Below, one piece after another: positions 9,307-18,865 of a stretch of DNA of 29,951 nt. The notes under the pieces were generated by a model, which had not been told where the DNA came from, searched no databases, and saw only the letters and a program-made list of their open reading frames with translations. The translations under genes were made by a program, and so were the position numbers. The DNA lies in the NCBI GenBank assembly GCA_032718475.1, contig JAUCBJ010002297.1, forward strand, positions 1-29,951, in the 5' to 3' direction. The DNA is from Nemertoderma westbladi. Its lineage: Eukaryota; Xenacoelomorpha; Nemertodermatida; Nemertodermatidae. Numbering within the stretch: position 1 is the stretch's first letter; every line of letters starts with the position of its first letter.

Positions 9307-9957
9307 TTGAGATATGATACATCTTGTAGAGATCTGGGTATAACTATAAGTAGTGATTTAAAGTTTAACTTATACTTTAGGGAGCAGGTGAAGAAGGCGT
9401 ATAAAATAGTTAATATGATATTCAGATGTTTTCATACTGGTAATTTAAACGCAATTCTAACTGCCTATAAGTCCTACGTGCGACCTATTCTAGAATACTG
9501 TACTCCGGTTACCTCACCCTTTCACTTTGGTACAATTGATTTAATTGAGCGTCTCCAACGGTACTTTACTCGTAGACTTTTTGCCCGTTGTAACTTAAGC
9601 CGTACAAGACATCTTAACAGGCGGAGAATCTTAGAGCTACAGCCTTTAGAAGTACGAAGACATATTTTTGATCTTACAATGACTTACAACATTCTACATC
9701 AACTTGTTGATCTACCGCAAGAAATTTTTTTTACTTTTGCAAATACGGTGCGGTGCAATAGAGGACATTCTTATAAACTTTTTAAACGTTTTACTAGATT
9801 AGAGATAACTAAGTATTCCTATTTAAACCGTGTAGTAAGTGTATGGAACGATTCACCGCCAGACGTAGTTATGGCAGTCAATATTAATGTTTTTAAGAAC
9901 TTGTTAAAAAAAGTAGATCTTTTACCTTATTGTAGTTTTTATAGATTTTTGGATTAG
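9307..9957 (+). pseudogene. C-terminal half of a CR1-like LINE reverse transcriptase, 5'-truncated
   Basis: 216 codons open from about 9307 to a TAG at 9955-9957. In order: DLGITISSDLKF (the region after the polymerase palm), KAYK..N-IFRCF, AYKSYVRPILEYCTPV (thumb), IE-LQRYFTRRLF, the L-LEVRRHIFDL..YNILH block, and finally the RGHSYKLF and LNRVVSVWN tail. The catalytic palm (YADD region) and endonuclease are missing. This is the usual product of incomplete target-primed reverse transcription. The remaining frame has no stop, so the copy may be fairly recent. Confidence 0.85.
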
Positions 9958-10131
9958 TAATTTTTACAATATATAAGAAACATGTATTTTAGTCTTTTAA
10001 TTTAACGATATTTTTAGTGCAATTGTTGCCCGTAAGTGTCCATGTAACCTGGGCAACCTGGGTGATATTCTCCCTTTTAATTAATTTTTATATGTTTAAT
10101 GATTAATAAAAGAGTGTATTATTATTATTAT
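9958..10131 (+). other. 3' UTR and microsatellite tail of the CR1-like LINE
   Basis: After the stop there are about 150 untranslated bases, including gtaacctgggcaacctggg and an AATAAA at 10105-10110. It ends in a short (TAT/ATT) trinucleotide run at 10117-10131. Tails of short simple repeats instead of long poly(A) are usual for CR1/L2-type LINEs. Confidence 0.6.
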
Positions 10132-10730
10132 AATCACGAGCACCATAATTTTCCTTGTAAATTTTATTATTTTTTAGTTTCATGTAATTGATATACCCGA
10201 ATTTTTTCGCTTTTTAGATTAAATATGTTTGTTTATGTTTTTATTGCATCTGCTTCCCTATGCTCTATTGCCAGATATGTTTTATTTTTTCTCAGTGCCC
10301 ATATCAGTATCATTTTATTTCACACTGTATACTTTTTTGTGACTTGTATCTGATGTTAGACAGCCATAAGTTTATTTTTGTAAATTTTTTGTTTTCCTCC
10401 TCAAATTATTCATTTTATAAAATTTGGGCCTAAATAATAATAATAATATATTCGCTTCGGTATTAGTAGATACAATTATTAGGAAAAGCCTCCGCATCAG
10501 AAGCGAGGTCGGGTGAATTCAATAGAGAGGTGTTAATTGATTGGACAATTTTTCATACAAATTTGGGTGCAGAATTGAATTAATAACTGAATTAATAAAT
10601 TGGAACTGAATTAATATATTATAGCCCGCCAAAAATAAGAGGAGATAAAGTTTAATTACCGGTAGTAGTAGGTTATTAGTAAACTTAGTAGTTAGTATCG
10701 GTACCTGTCTGTCCTACTGTCTGTCTAGTT
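10132..10730. other. Non-coding stretch downstream of GTF2F1
   Basis: AT-rich DNA between the LINE tail and the GTF2F1 stop. It should hold the 3' UTR of GTF2F1 (minus). The clearest poly(A)-signal-like AATAAA on the minus strand overlaps the stop codon (10729-10734), too close to be a convincing signal. No gene seen. Confidence 0.4.
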
Positions 10731-12038
10731 TTATTGTTTTAAACTCAAATAAACACGTCCATTAATCGTTTCCTTAACAACGTTCATCTTCTTTAGCACC
10801 TGGGCCAACTTATCTACCATCTCGGACTTAGTCAATGCCGTTTTAGTTTTAACTTTCTGTAACAATTCCTTTGTGGTTATCGGTTTCCTAAGTAAATACT
10901 TGCGTATCGATTCCTCCGTGATCCCCTCGAGTGGCGGCGAGTTCGGGCGAACTCGTTTCTCGCTCCAACTCGTCGTCGCCGCCTCGTCGGCTTTCCGTTT
11001 CGCCCGGTCCGGGGCCACGGTTCGGGGCGAACCCGAGCGGGAGAGACTCTTCGGTTTATAGGAACCTTGGGGTTTACGCGCCGCCATTAGAAACGCGTTG
11101 GGCTGCGACTCTAGGTCCGACTCAGACCCCGAACTGGACGATTCAACCTTCACCTCCTCCTCTTTCGGTTTACCTTCGGGATTCTTATCGTCATCGCTTT
11201 CATCCTCTACATCTTCCTCTTCTATGATTTCATTAACTCCTTTGAGCGCGAGTTTCTCGTCGATATCTTCACCATCGCTACTCGAATCATCCGAAATGTA
11301 ATCCACCTCCTCAGCCTCCATATCAACCTCATCGCCCTCATCCTCCGCCTCTTCCGTCGGTTTCTTTGCAACCGATTTCTTCGGTTTCTCCTCTATAAAC
11401 CCATCCTCTCCGTTGTTATCCGACTCGTCGCTCTCGTTAGCGTCCCGTATTCGCATCCCCCCAACTGCACCCCCCTCTTCTCTGCTCTCCAATCTCTTCG
11501 CCACCATTATCCCGAAATGGTTGAGTATTTTATCCCGCTGTTTGAACTGTTGTTCGGCTTCGTCGTCGTTGAGTACCCGATGGCGTATCCCCGGAGACGC
11601 CGAGTACCACGCCGATATAGGGTAGGCCTCGAACGAGGCCCGGTCCGGACACTGACTGAATATGTAGTACGAGGTGTTGTCCGATATTCCGGCTTCCTTC
11701 TTCGCCCGGAATGTCCTCCCGTCGTTGAACGTCAACATCCACGGTTGATCATCCGGTTTAAACAGTTTCGCCGACTTCATTCCCATCATTTTTTTCCGTC
11801 GATCGAGTTTTACTTGTTTACCGAATTCGCTACCGAGTCCGGATTTCGGGTGGTCGTCTGCGTCCGAGGCGACGGTCCGTTTGTTCGATAAATCGCGTTT
11901 CATTCTGAGTCCGGGCCACGAATCATTGGCTATCGCGTGATCGAACCGTAAAACCCCGAAAGTTTTTGTGTTATATTTCGGGAGTCGAAGGATGAATTCC
12001 GAGTTGGAATTTGTCTTTCCCGAGCTCGAAGAAGCCAT
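10731..12038 (-). CDS. GTF2F1: General transcription factor TFIIF large subunit (RAP74), single exon
   Basis: RAP74 pairs with RAP30 to form TFIIF, which escorts RNA polymerase II to promoters and stimulates elongation in the nucleus. This 435-residue product shows the full family layout. Residues about 15-180 form the RAP30-binding triple-barrel domain (RDLSNKR, GSEF, DDQPWMLTFNDGR, NTSYYIFSQCPD, HRVL..DEAE, NHFGIM). An Asp/Glu/Ser-rich acidic linker spans about 200-310. A basic Ser/Pro-rich part follows, then the C-terminal winged helix from about 374 (IRKYLLRKPITTKELL ... NGRVYLSL). The ATG at 12038 (context GAAATGG) aligns with the family N-terminus. A longer frame to 12047 would need a TTG start and is not favoured. 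Human RAP74 is 517 residues; here the linker is shorter. There are no introns, unlike the many-exon vertebrate gene. The frame is intact and CpG-rich, and no poly(A) scar is seen. Confidence 0.95.
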   Translation of the reverse strand: MASSSSGKTNSNSEFILRLPKYNTKTFGVLRFDHAIANDSWPGLRMKRDLSNKRTVASDADDHPKSGLGSEFGKQVKLDRRKKMMGMKSAKLFKPDDQPWMLTFNDGRTFRAKKEAGISDNTSYYIFSQCPDRASFEAYPISAWYSASPGIRHRVLNDDEAEQQFKQRDKILNHFGIMVAKRLESREEGGAVGGMRIRDANESDESDNNGEDGFIEEKPKKSVAKKPTEEAEDEGDEVDMEAEEVDYISDDSSSDGEDIDEKLALKGVNEIIEEEDVEDESDDDKNPEGKPKEEEVKVESSSSGSESDLESQPNAFLMAARKPQGSYKPKSLSRSGSPRTVAPDRAKRKADEAATTSWSEKRVRPNSPPLEGITEESIRKYLLRKPITTKELLQKVKTKTALTKSEMVDKLAQVLKKMNVVKETINGRVYLSLKQ

Positions 12039-12619
12039 TTCAACCAAATAATGAAATACGAGTACGGTAGGCAGGCAGGCAGGTAGGGTAAACTGGGGTA
12101 ATTTGGGACAAGTAATTTGGTGGGTTTCTTAAATTATAGACCTACTGCTGTACTGCAGTACAGCAGTACTAACTTAGCTTCAGACTTTCTATCCCTATTT
12201 TAAATGCTATACAGCTATAAGGATGTAGGGCAGTAGGGTAAGCTACCGTCACGGCGTCACCGGTAAGTGTAAGGTTTTCGCATTCAGATATTTCGCCCTC
12301 TAGCGGCAGACTGGAAAACTGTGGATCGATCACCTTCTGGCCTTCCTTCACAAAGATGTAATATGGTGGTGTGGTTGTGGTATAGTACAGTAGTATTCTG
12401 TAGTACGAGTGCCCATACATTTTGCCAAAGACATTTTGTCTGCAGTGCATATAAGGGTACCGGTAGCTCAATCAATTTCAGTACACCTTGCTCTGCACTG
12501 CACAAGAACTTTATATGATATTTCAGTATGTGAAAAAATGAAAAAAATATCCACCGGCGTTTCAAGTATAAAAATAAGGAATAATACATAAATATATATA
12601 ATGCACAATTGAAATGTCA
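12039..12619. other. Upstream region of GTF2F1
   Basis: This holds the presumed promoter side of GTF2F1 (minus), with a short ggca/ggta tetranucleotide run at about 12070-12088. It also holds a 24-bp perfect palindrome (actgctgtactg and its complement) at 12144-12167. Reading frames of about 100 codons here overlap on both strands and show no domain. Confidence 0.4.
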
Positions 12620-12631
12620 GCGTTACGTCAT
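12620..12631 (+). repeat. Target-site duplication, left copy
   Basis: The 12 bases gcgttacgtcat recur exactly at 16366-16377, on the far side of the RTE-like element. They lie directly outside its 3' tail, as expected from target-primed reverse transcription. Confidence 0.8.
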
Positions 12632-12668
12632 AGTAGTAGTATCGGCATGCTGCATTGCAGCTGCATTT

Positions 12669-13405
12669 TTAAGAATGCTGTGCCGGCTTGTCGACAAAAT
12701 TGCGCCGCCACAACTCCCTATCACCCATGACATTTGCTAGATCATCCGCATCTTCAAGGCCAGTGTCCTTTAAGATGCGTCTCAAGAAAGTCATGGGCTG
12801 TCCACCATGCTTATTCACTCCATGAGGCTGCCAAAGTACAAGATTATGCACTGGCTGGTCCTCACGGCGAAAGCAATGTCCTGCAAAGCGGAGGCGATTT
12901 TGTTCTAGTGTCAAGCTTGGGGGAATCAATGAGACACCTCCAATGTTATATAGTGTCTGGTTGGAGATGTGTGCATTGTACTTGACACAATGAACCCGGC
13001 GTAGCATTCTTGTGAATGTGCCATCCAGAGATTTGGTGTCCTCAGCAGTTAGAGCCCAGCATGGACTCCCATAGAGGAGTACTGGAACTACTGCTGCTCT
13101 AAATAATCGGACCTTAAGTTTCCGATTAATTCTCGGTGACTTCCAAATCCTGGAAAGGCTATTCAAGGCTGCCCATGCCTTTCCCTTACGTATTCGAAGG
13201 TCCTCACCTGACTTCCGGATCCATGATCCCAGGTAACAGAAGTCGTCCACATGCTCAAGCATACCATCCTTTGAGCTTATGCTCATCCGATCAGAGACTG
13301 GCTGAGAACTTTCAAAGTTAACTGTCAAAATTTTGGTCTTTCTGGAGTTAATAAAAAGACCAACACTAGAAGCAGCATGTTCTAATGAGCTGATGAGCCG
13401 TTATG
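12669..13405 (-). pseudogene. RTE-like element: C-terminal region after the reverse transcriptase
   Basis: Open from about 13405 to the stop at 12669, but in a different frame from the RT core. Recognisable blocks: INSRKTKIL..N, YLGSWI, KAW-AL..L-RIWKS, K-RLF-A-VVPVLLYGSPCWAL (thumb), LDGTFTRMLRRV, RLRFAGHC-RR, DLAN-M-DRELWRR near the end. These are the blocks typical of the end of RTE-like polymerases. It joins the RT core through a frameshift and a stop at about 13410. Confidence 0.85.
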
Positions 13406-13417
13406 GGCTCCCTCTAG

Positions 13418-14480
13418 TTATTCTGAGAGTACTCCTAAGTCATCAGCAAAGTCTAGATCAGTTAGGTACTTGGCAGGATTTCCTCGACTTCTGGAGCCAG
13501 TAGTTGGAGTTATCATCACCCCATCATCATTATGATGATCTAAGGACATGCGTAGAACATAGTCAACCACAATTATGAACAAGAATGGTGCAAGTGTGTC
13601 TCCCTGGAGGACGCCCCATAACACTTCAAATGGTTCTGTGTCACCATCAACAGTAGACACAAATGTTGTCGAACCATCGTATACTGATCTGATTGCTGCA
13701 ATAATTTCATCAGGAATCCCATATAATGAAAGTATGCTGAACATACGTGAGCGGGAGACTGAATCAAACGCCTTGAAGAAGTCAACAAAGATAACAGCCA
13801 GATGCCTGTCTTTCTTTTTTGATAACTCTTCAATTATCCTTCTAAGTGCCAAAATGGGTTCCATGGTCCCACGAACTTTACGGAACCCATTCTGATTTCA
13901 ACGGAGCAGTCTCTCAATGGGATCCCTGATGCGATTTAATAGAATTATATTGTATAGCTTTGCAGCAATCGAGATCAATGAGATTCCCCGAAAAGAACCA
14001 TAGAGTGTTAGGTTGCCCTTCTTGGGAACTGGCACCAACTTATTTGTTTTCATTTCTTGTGGGACTCTTGTTGTTCGGTACATGTCTACTATGATGGGAT
14101 AGATGAGCTTTAAACACTCCGGTATTTTAAAGACCTCAGGGGGAACACCATCTATTCCACTGGCACGATTGGTCTTAATGCTCTTTGCAGCAGCCTACAC
14201 TTCTGCAAAGGAGATATCGCCAATGGGAATATCTGGGAGTACAGACTCAGACACTTTTGCTTCTATAAAGTTATCAGGCAATACCCTGTCATTATTGAGG
14301 AGCTTTTCAAAGTGGGCCTTCCAACCATTGAGGCGATCGGCTGGTGATTCAGCCTTAACCTTGGTGGTTGGTTGGCTTTTCCGCCCAGTAAGCAAGTTGA
14401 TCGATTTCCATGCCTGGGATGATTGCCTGTTGTCGTCAGCATCATTGATGGCATCAACCTGTTGGTTTATTAGCTCCTGT
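13418..14480 (-). pseudogene. RTE-like element: reverse transcriptase core with two internal stops
   Basis: One frame from about 14480 to a TAA at 13418, broken by a TAG at about 14195 and a TGA at about 13898. In order: the linker before RT (LNGWKAHFEKLLN), the ASGIDGVPPEVFK block, VP-PKKGN and FRGISLIS, the NGFRK..GT block, VIFVDFFKAFDSVSR (catalytic Asp region), WGVLQGDTLAPFLF, and DFADDLG. The usual YADD core is FADD here, which is common in this group. It would copy the element RNA into DNA at the target if intact; the stops rule that out for this copy. Confidence 0.88.
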
Positions 14481-14885
14481 AAATAGCCTTAACTCAATTC
14501 TTGGCCGCTGTAGTCTGTTTGAGTCGGGCCTCTTTTTGCCCTTATATAGGTCATTTCGGCACTTCTGGATTTTGTTGTCAGTCCAGGGGGCCCTTTTCCT
14601 GTTTCGAGAGTATACAGGAACTGTTTCTGCAGCTGCTAACTTAACTGCTTCTGTGAAGGCAGTATAGCCCTCACAGTGATCTGCCGCCACAGAGGCAAGA
14701 ACCTCATACCTGTTGCTCAGCTGTAGTGTGAAGCTGGATCTCACACTTGGCTGTTGCAACAGAGAGGACCAGTCATGCCGCGGCAAGGCAGATTTCGTTG
14801 TTCTGCTAGCACGCAGACTACATAAGTCTTTCCTTGGCCACAATAAGGCGGTGATCACTGGAGAAGGGTCGAAGTGTAAATGCAT
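14454..14885 (-). pseudogene. RTE-like element: linker between endonuclease and RT
   Basis: A separate frame (143 codons) carrying the region that follows the endonuclease. Its useful part is roughly from RSSFTLQLSNRYEVL to WTDNKIQKCRNDLYK; the KRAPWTD block resembles the PWW-like linker seen in RTE-like elements. Frameshifts at both ends separate it from the endonuclease and RT frames. Confidence 0.65.
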
Positions 14886-15600
14886 TACAGTCTTGTATAG
14901 AGCTCCTGTACTTCCTACGAAACAGAATATGGTCTATCTGGGACTTGTGACCACTAGGTCCACTATGAGTCCATAGCTTTCCAGTTCGCTTCTTGAACTG
15001 GGTTCCAGCCGAAAACAATCCATTTCCAGAGATAAAATCCTGAAGATGGGCGGAATTTCGGTTGACACTACTGCTATAGACCCAGGGCGATGTAGGTGAT
15101 TGATGCAGACTTGCATTAAAGTCTCCCAGGAATGTTAAGAATGCATGCTGATCCACTCCATCAGTAGCTGCTTGTAGATTGTGGTAGAAATTTTCCAACT
15201 CCTCTACAGGGGCAACACTAGTTGGAGAGTAGCACACAATCAGAACCACCTTAGGAAACTTCTTAGCCAGTCTTCCAGAACATGAGAAGTGGCAACGGAT
15301 GATACGGTTAGAGATTTGGTCTATTTTGTCCAATGCTGCATGTACAGTTGGATTAATCAATAGACCAATACTACCATTGCCACTATCATCTGCTGACGCG
15401 AGGGCGAGTCGCCAACCGCCCCCCATGTCCTTAATCAGAACCTCATCAGTCTGTCCAGTCTGCATTCGGTGCTCTTGAACACCCACTGCGCTTAGAGAAA
15501 GCTTATCTGCCAAGGTAGTCAGCTCACCTTGTCGCATTGGGGACCCGAGTGTTAGGGTGTTTACTGAGGCTAGTCTAGTGACTTGCCTCAGATTCACCAA
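14818..15600 (-). pseudogene. RTE-like element: apurinic-type endonuclease domain
   Basis: 260 codons open. The pattern of an exonuclease-endonuclease-phosphatase fold is visible. The catalytic Glu is in GVQEHR (about residue 43), followed by a conserved CYSPTS block. The Asp-x-Asn pair is in GDFNAS, then SQIDHILFR, and the final SSDHRLI supplies the Asp-His pair. This domain nicks target DNA for target-primed reverse transcription. All main motifs are present, so decay of the element lies mostly downstream. The true start may lie upstream of the ATG at 15600, across a 27-bp G tract. Confidence 0.88.
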
Positions 15601-16365
15601 TGGCTTTGTTGGTCGGGGGGGGGGGGGGGGGGGGGGGGGGGCATGAGAGTAGCCTCCAACTCCAGAATCCCTCTCCCCCTCACAATCTGGCCTCCCTGGT
15701 GACCCAGGGTTTGGGCCAGAAAGGTCATCAGGAAAGGGACTCTAAGAATTGTTGTCTTCTCTCTCTCCAGTAGGGAGTGAGACAGGCAGCCAGTCAGGAG
15801 ATAACTGACGCCTGTGAGGCCGATTGTGTCCGGTAATTCCACTGGCCTCTAGTGGCCGGACCTCCGCATTACTAATGTAATCCATAGCGGGGGGTTGTGG
15901 GGTGCTTTTTTTGCCGAGTCAGCTCTCGGGGCAAATACCACACCCTGGTTTGCCATTCCACAGGGTGGGTGACGCAGTGGAATCAGATATGAGGCCCATC
16001 ACCCATATCTACTCTGGCGCACATGACCCACCATTGGCTGTGCAGCTCATCTGATGGGTCATGCCCTGTACCCCTGCTGCCAGGTGCAGGTGTCGCAGTG
16101 AAGTGTACTCAGAGTGGACATGAGAACACTCTACTCCTGACCAGCCATTGGTAGATCACCATCTGCCTGGCCAGGCCAGGCCATATACCCCTACAGCCAA
16201 GTATATGGGTCCTTAATCCAGGACCAACGGCGTCCTTATCCCAGAACGAGATTTACCCTAGTAAGAGGGTCTATGCAGCTACAGGTGGCACCTCCTTTAT
16301 GCTGCATGGAGGTGGCAAGTTTTCTTGATCAATGACCTAGAATACCTGACCTGACCTGGACCGGG
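15601..16365 (-). other. 5' region of the RTE-like element with a 27-bp G tract
   Basis: Untranslated or degenerate 5' part up to the target-site duplication. On the minus strand it starts with a CCCGGTCCAGGTCAGGTCAGG-type run. A homopolymer tract of 27 G (15615-15641) separates it from the endonuclease frame and reads as poly-Pro in one minus frame. An 82-codon frame at 15594-15842 crosses the tract; I cannot tell if it was ever translated. Confidence 0.55.
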
Positions 16366-16377
16366 GCGTTACGTCAT
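16366..16377 (+). repeat. Target-site duplication, right copy
   Basis: Exact second copy of gcgttacgtcat (see 12620-12631), directly outside the 5' end of the RTE-like element. Confidence 0.8.
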
Positions 16378-16483
16378 GTTTCTTCCCGAACCCTCCCCTC
16401 CCCATGTAACAAAATAGTAACGTCTAAGGTAGACCCCCCCCACCCCCCCCCCCTAGTGAGCGTTACGTAATATGTGAACAGTC
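16366..16483 (-). mobile_element. MITE-like, G-rich non-autonomous element fragment
   Basis: On the minus strand it reads GGGACTGTTCACATATTACGTAACGC near 16487, a G-rich stretch (G tracts at 16434-16453), GTTAC..TTGTTACAT, a second G-rich part, and then ATGACGTAACGC. The motif TACGTAACGC at the end and ACGTAACGC inside, with G-rich spacers, resembles a widespread hAT-like MITE type of aquatic animals; that is recalled, not checked. The RTE-like element inserted into its gcgttacgtcat. Confidence 0.45.
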
Positions 16484-16600
16484 CCAAAGTGATCTGATAA
16501 TTTTCTTATCTTGGGTTCTATGGACAGTGAAATGTGTATTTGAATGGATCGAAAATCGCTGTCCATAAAAACCAAGATAAAACATTATCAGATCACTTTG
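16484..16600. repeat. Strong hairpin: inverted repeat with ~45-bp arms
   Basis: The left arm 16485-16529 (caaagtgatctgataa ... atggacagtg) pairs with the right arm 16557-16600 (cgctgtccat ... ttatcagatcactttg) with only a few mismatches. The loop is about 27 bases. It abuts the MITE-like repeat. It may be a small foldback element or a hairpin-RNA source; no reading frame is present. Confidence 0.85.
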
Positions 16601-16619
16601 TAGTGACGTCAAATCTGTA

Positions 16620-17538
16620 GCAGCCAATCACAGGAGATTTTCAAAATTGGTTTCCCGCGCTTACTTAAACCCGCCATATCGACAGTTTCCGCGAGTTTTT
16701 TTTACAAAACTTGTTACCCCTTATTTAATTGTTTCTACTGTAGCTTAACAATTTTTTCGCGCTGCAACACTATTGTCTAGATGCTTATGAAACTATAGCG
16801 CCTGTTCTATTGACTCTCGTTTTTGTTTTGGTTAGAAATACATGTCACTTTAATCTGCTCATTTCCCTTATTTTAAAATAAAATCGAAGCTTTGTCGAGA
16901 GAAAAGTTTGTATCACAAAGTTTCGTGGGAGAACTACAAATCAAACAAATCCCGCCGCATGGAATGACGCCAATATCTTTAATACAAAATAACATATAAA
17001 TTAAATTATTAAATCCCACAATAAATTACAATAAAGCACATAAAAAATATTAGGCCTACAAGAAAGCACAGATCTAAACCATTAATTAATTTAGAATACA
17101 CTAATTTCTAATTAAAAAATTAAGGCACTAAACTTTATCACGGACGTAGATTTTTTGTTGTTCCTTATCAGAAAGGGTAAATTAACATCAAAACCACAGC
17201 GGAAATATGTTAAAATGGAATGATGTAGTTAAAAAATGACCCCATATTATGTGGTTAATACCCCTGCAACGCTAAAAGCTCTCCCAAACATATGTCCTAC
17301 AACTAAACTATAATTTATTAATTTATCATCGCTAACTTACAATTTGCGTATATCCTATATGTTACTTGTTCGAAAAATATTACGTTAAAAAATCATCATT
17401 ATTAGAAAATTGGGATATATTAATATTACGGATATTAAATGTATTTTAAATAAAAGATTAAGAAGTTTGCATGTAAAAATGATTGATGAGTATTCTATTT
17501 AACTTCATAAAATTGAAAATACTGTATATGGTTGGATT
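16620..17538. other. AT-rich non-coding stretch with a degenerate MITE-like copy
   Basis: The part at 16801-16880 (cctgttctattg ... ttttgttttggtta ... ctgctcatttccct) is a diverged relative of the repeat at 7331-7583. A caaatcccgccgc at about 16946 may be its other end. Otherwise nothing is recognised. Confidence 0.45.
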
Positions 17539-17668
17539 AAAGTTAGGAGTCGTATAAAGTTAGGAGTCGAATAAAGTTAGGAGTCGAATAAAGTTAGGAG
17601 TCGTATAAAGTTAGGAGTCGAACAAAGTTAGGAGACGAATAAAGTTAGGAGTCGAATAAAGTTAGGAG
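17539..17668. repeat. 17-bp minisatellite, eight copies
   Basis: aaagttaggag recurs at 17539, 17556, 17573, 17590, 17607, 17624, 17641 and 17658, exactly every 17 bp. The unit is aaagttaggagtcg(a/t)at with few changes. The absence of distinct spacers excludes a CRISPR array. Confidence 0.97.
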
Positions 17669-18865
17669 GGTGTAAACTCGGTAACTGGGTGTCATACCTT
17701 GTGCCGCACAACTCCCTACTTATTCTTCCCAAGTTTGTTTTGTTACAATATAATTTGTTGAATTTCTATCAAAAACGCGGTTTTCCAATAGCCGGGGTCG
17801 GGTGTTGTAATTTTTTGTTCTTAATTGAATTTATGACATAATTTATTGGTGTATAAATAATAAAGTATTTATTATTGCACGATATTAAATTAATTCGAAA
17901 TATTTAACTGGAGAAAGAAATAGTAATAAAACTCACACTTTCGGAGCCTTACATTATGCAATGAAAACAAGGCGAGTTGGATAAATTATCTATAACTTTT
18001 GTAAAAATAATTACAAATTGGAATTAATTTTTCTCATAATATAAACCACTTTTAGAATAACATAACAAATAATGAGGATAATAAACATTTACATTAACCA
18101 AGAAACAATAACCAATAAATTACTAATTAGTTACAATAAGAATTTAGTTACATAAGTTTAGCATTTCAGTTACATAAGTTTATCATTTTAGTTACATTAG
18201 CTTTTTAGTTACAATAAGATTTTAGTTACGTTTTGCTTTTTAGTTACATTAAGGTATTTAGTTACGTCTACGTTTAATTAAATAAATTATTACTTTATCT
18301 ATTATTAATTTATTTAATATTATTACGATTAATATAACTCTACCAGATAGCTGTATTGGCCAGAACAGTAATACCAGACACTTAATAGTACGGTTTGTGC
18401 GCGAAAAAATAAACAATTAACAACTGTAAGAGATAACAAGTTGACGTGAATCGAGTGGCTGGTGTGTTATTTTGCTAAACAGAGGAAAAATTTGTGTGAA
18501 AATAAAAAAGGTTTAATGTGAAGCGAGATTGTTTGTAACTTTCTGAATCTTTTTGAGTAAAAATATGGGGGATGTGAGTGTGAAATGGTAAGGTCACACA
18601 CCAGAACGCATTTTAGCAGATTTTTTCACTTTTTTTTATCTTTTGACACTAAATTAATTAAATACGTTCACTCGTAACTATGGTTCCCGGAGTTTAGTTG
18701 TAATTAGCCAGCTGTCACCCGATTCGGGACTCAAGTTGCCCATAATTATTCAGTTGTTTATAATATAACACCTGTTTATAGAAATTGTTTTCGCACAAAA
18801 ACAATTGTTTATAAAGCGTTTCCATAGCAACTAAGCACCGCAACCGATAGGCCGTAGAGCAGCGA
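17669..18865. other. AT-rich non-coding stretch downstream of MTR
   Basis: No reading frame of interest. It contains the ttagttac repeat at 18128-18265. The 3' UTR of MTR (minus) should lie at its right end; I found no AATAAA close to the stop, only weaker variants. Confidence 0.45.
18128..18265. repeat. Degenerate tandem repeat of (t)tagttaca
   Basis: About eight copies of tagttac(at/aa/gt) spaced 17-22 bp, with T-rich linkers (tttagttacat-aag, ttttagttacgtttt). Spacing varies, so this is an old, decayed minisatellite. Confidence 0.7.

Larger units (their letters stand above)
12632..16365 (-). mobile_element. Near full-length, decayed RTE-like non-LTR retrotransposon
   Basis: About 3.7 kb, within the range of RTE-like elements, in the minus orientation: a 5' untranslated part (about 15600-16365), an endonuclease domain, a reverse transcriptase and a C-terminal region. 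It ends in a short (TAC)n tail on the minus strand (12631-12640) instead of poly(A). The exact 12-bp repeats at 12620 and 16366 fix both ends, so the copy is complete in length. The coding region is broken: endonuclease, linker, RT and C-terminus lie in different frames, and there are in-frame stops in RT at about 14195 and 13898 and at 13418. It is therefore not able to move by itself. The clade call rests on the single-ORF layout, the endonuclease and the tail motifs; a related clade cannot be excluded. Confidence 0.85.

Noticed and set aside
12039-12047. Upstream extension of GTF2F1 by three codons
   Set aside because: It would need a TTG start; the ATG at 12038 has good context and matches the family N-terminus.
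13573-13833. 86-codon minus-strand frame and the plus-strand frames inside the RTE-like element
   Set aside because: Alternative-frame shadows of the reverse transcriptase core.
17539-17668. CRISPR-like regular repeat
   Set aside because: The 17-bp units are contiguous without spacers, in an animal nuclear genome.
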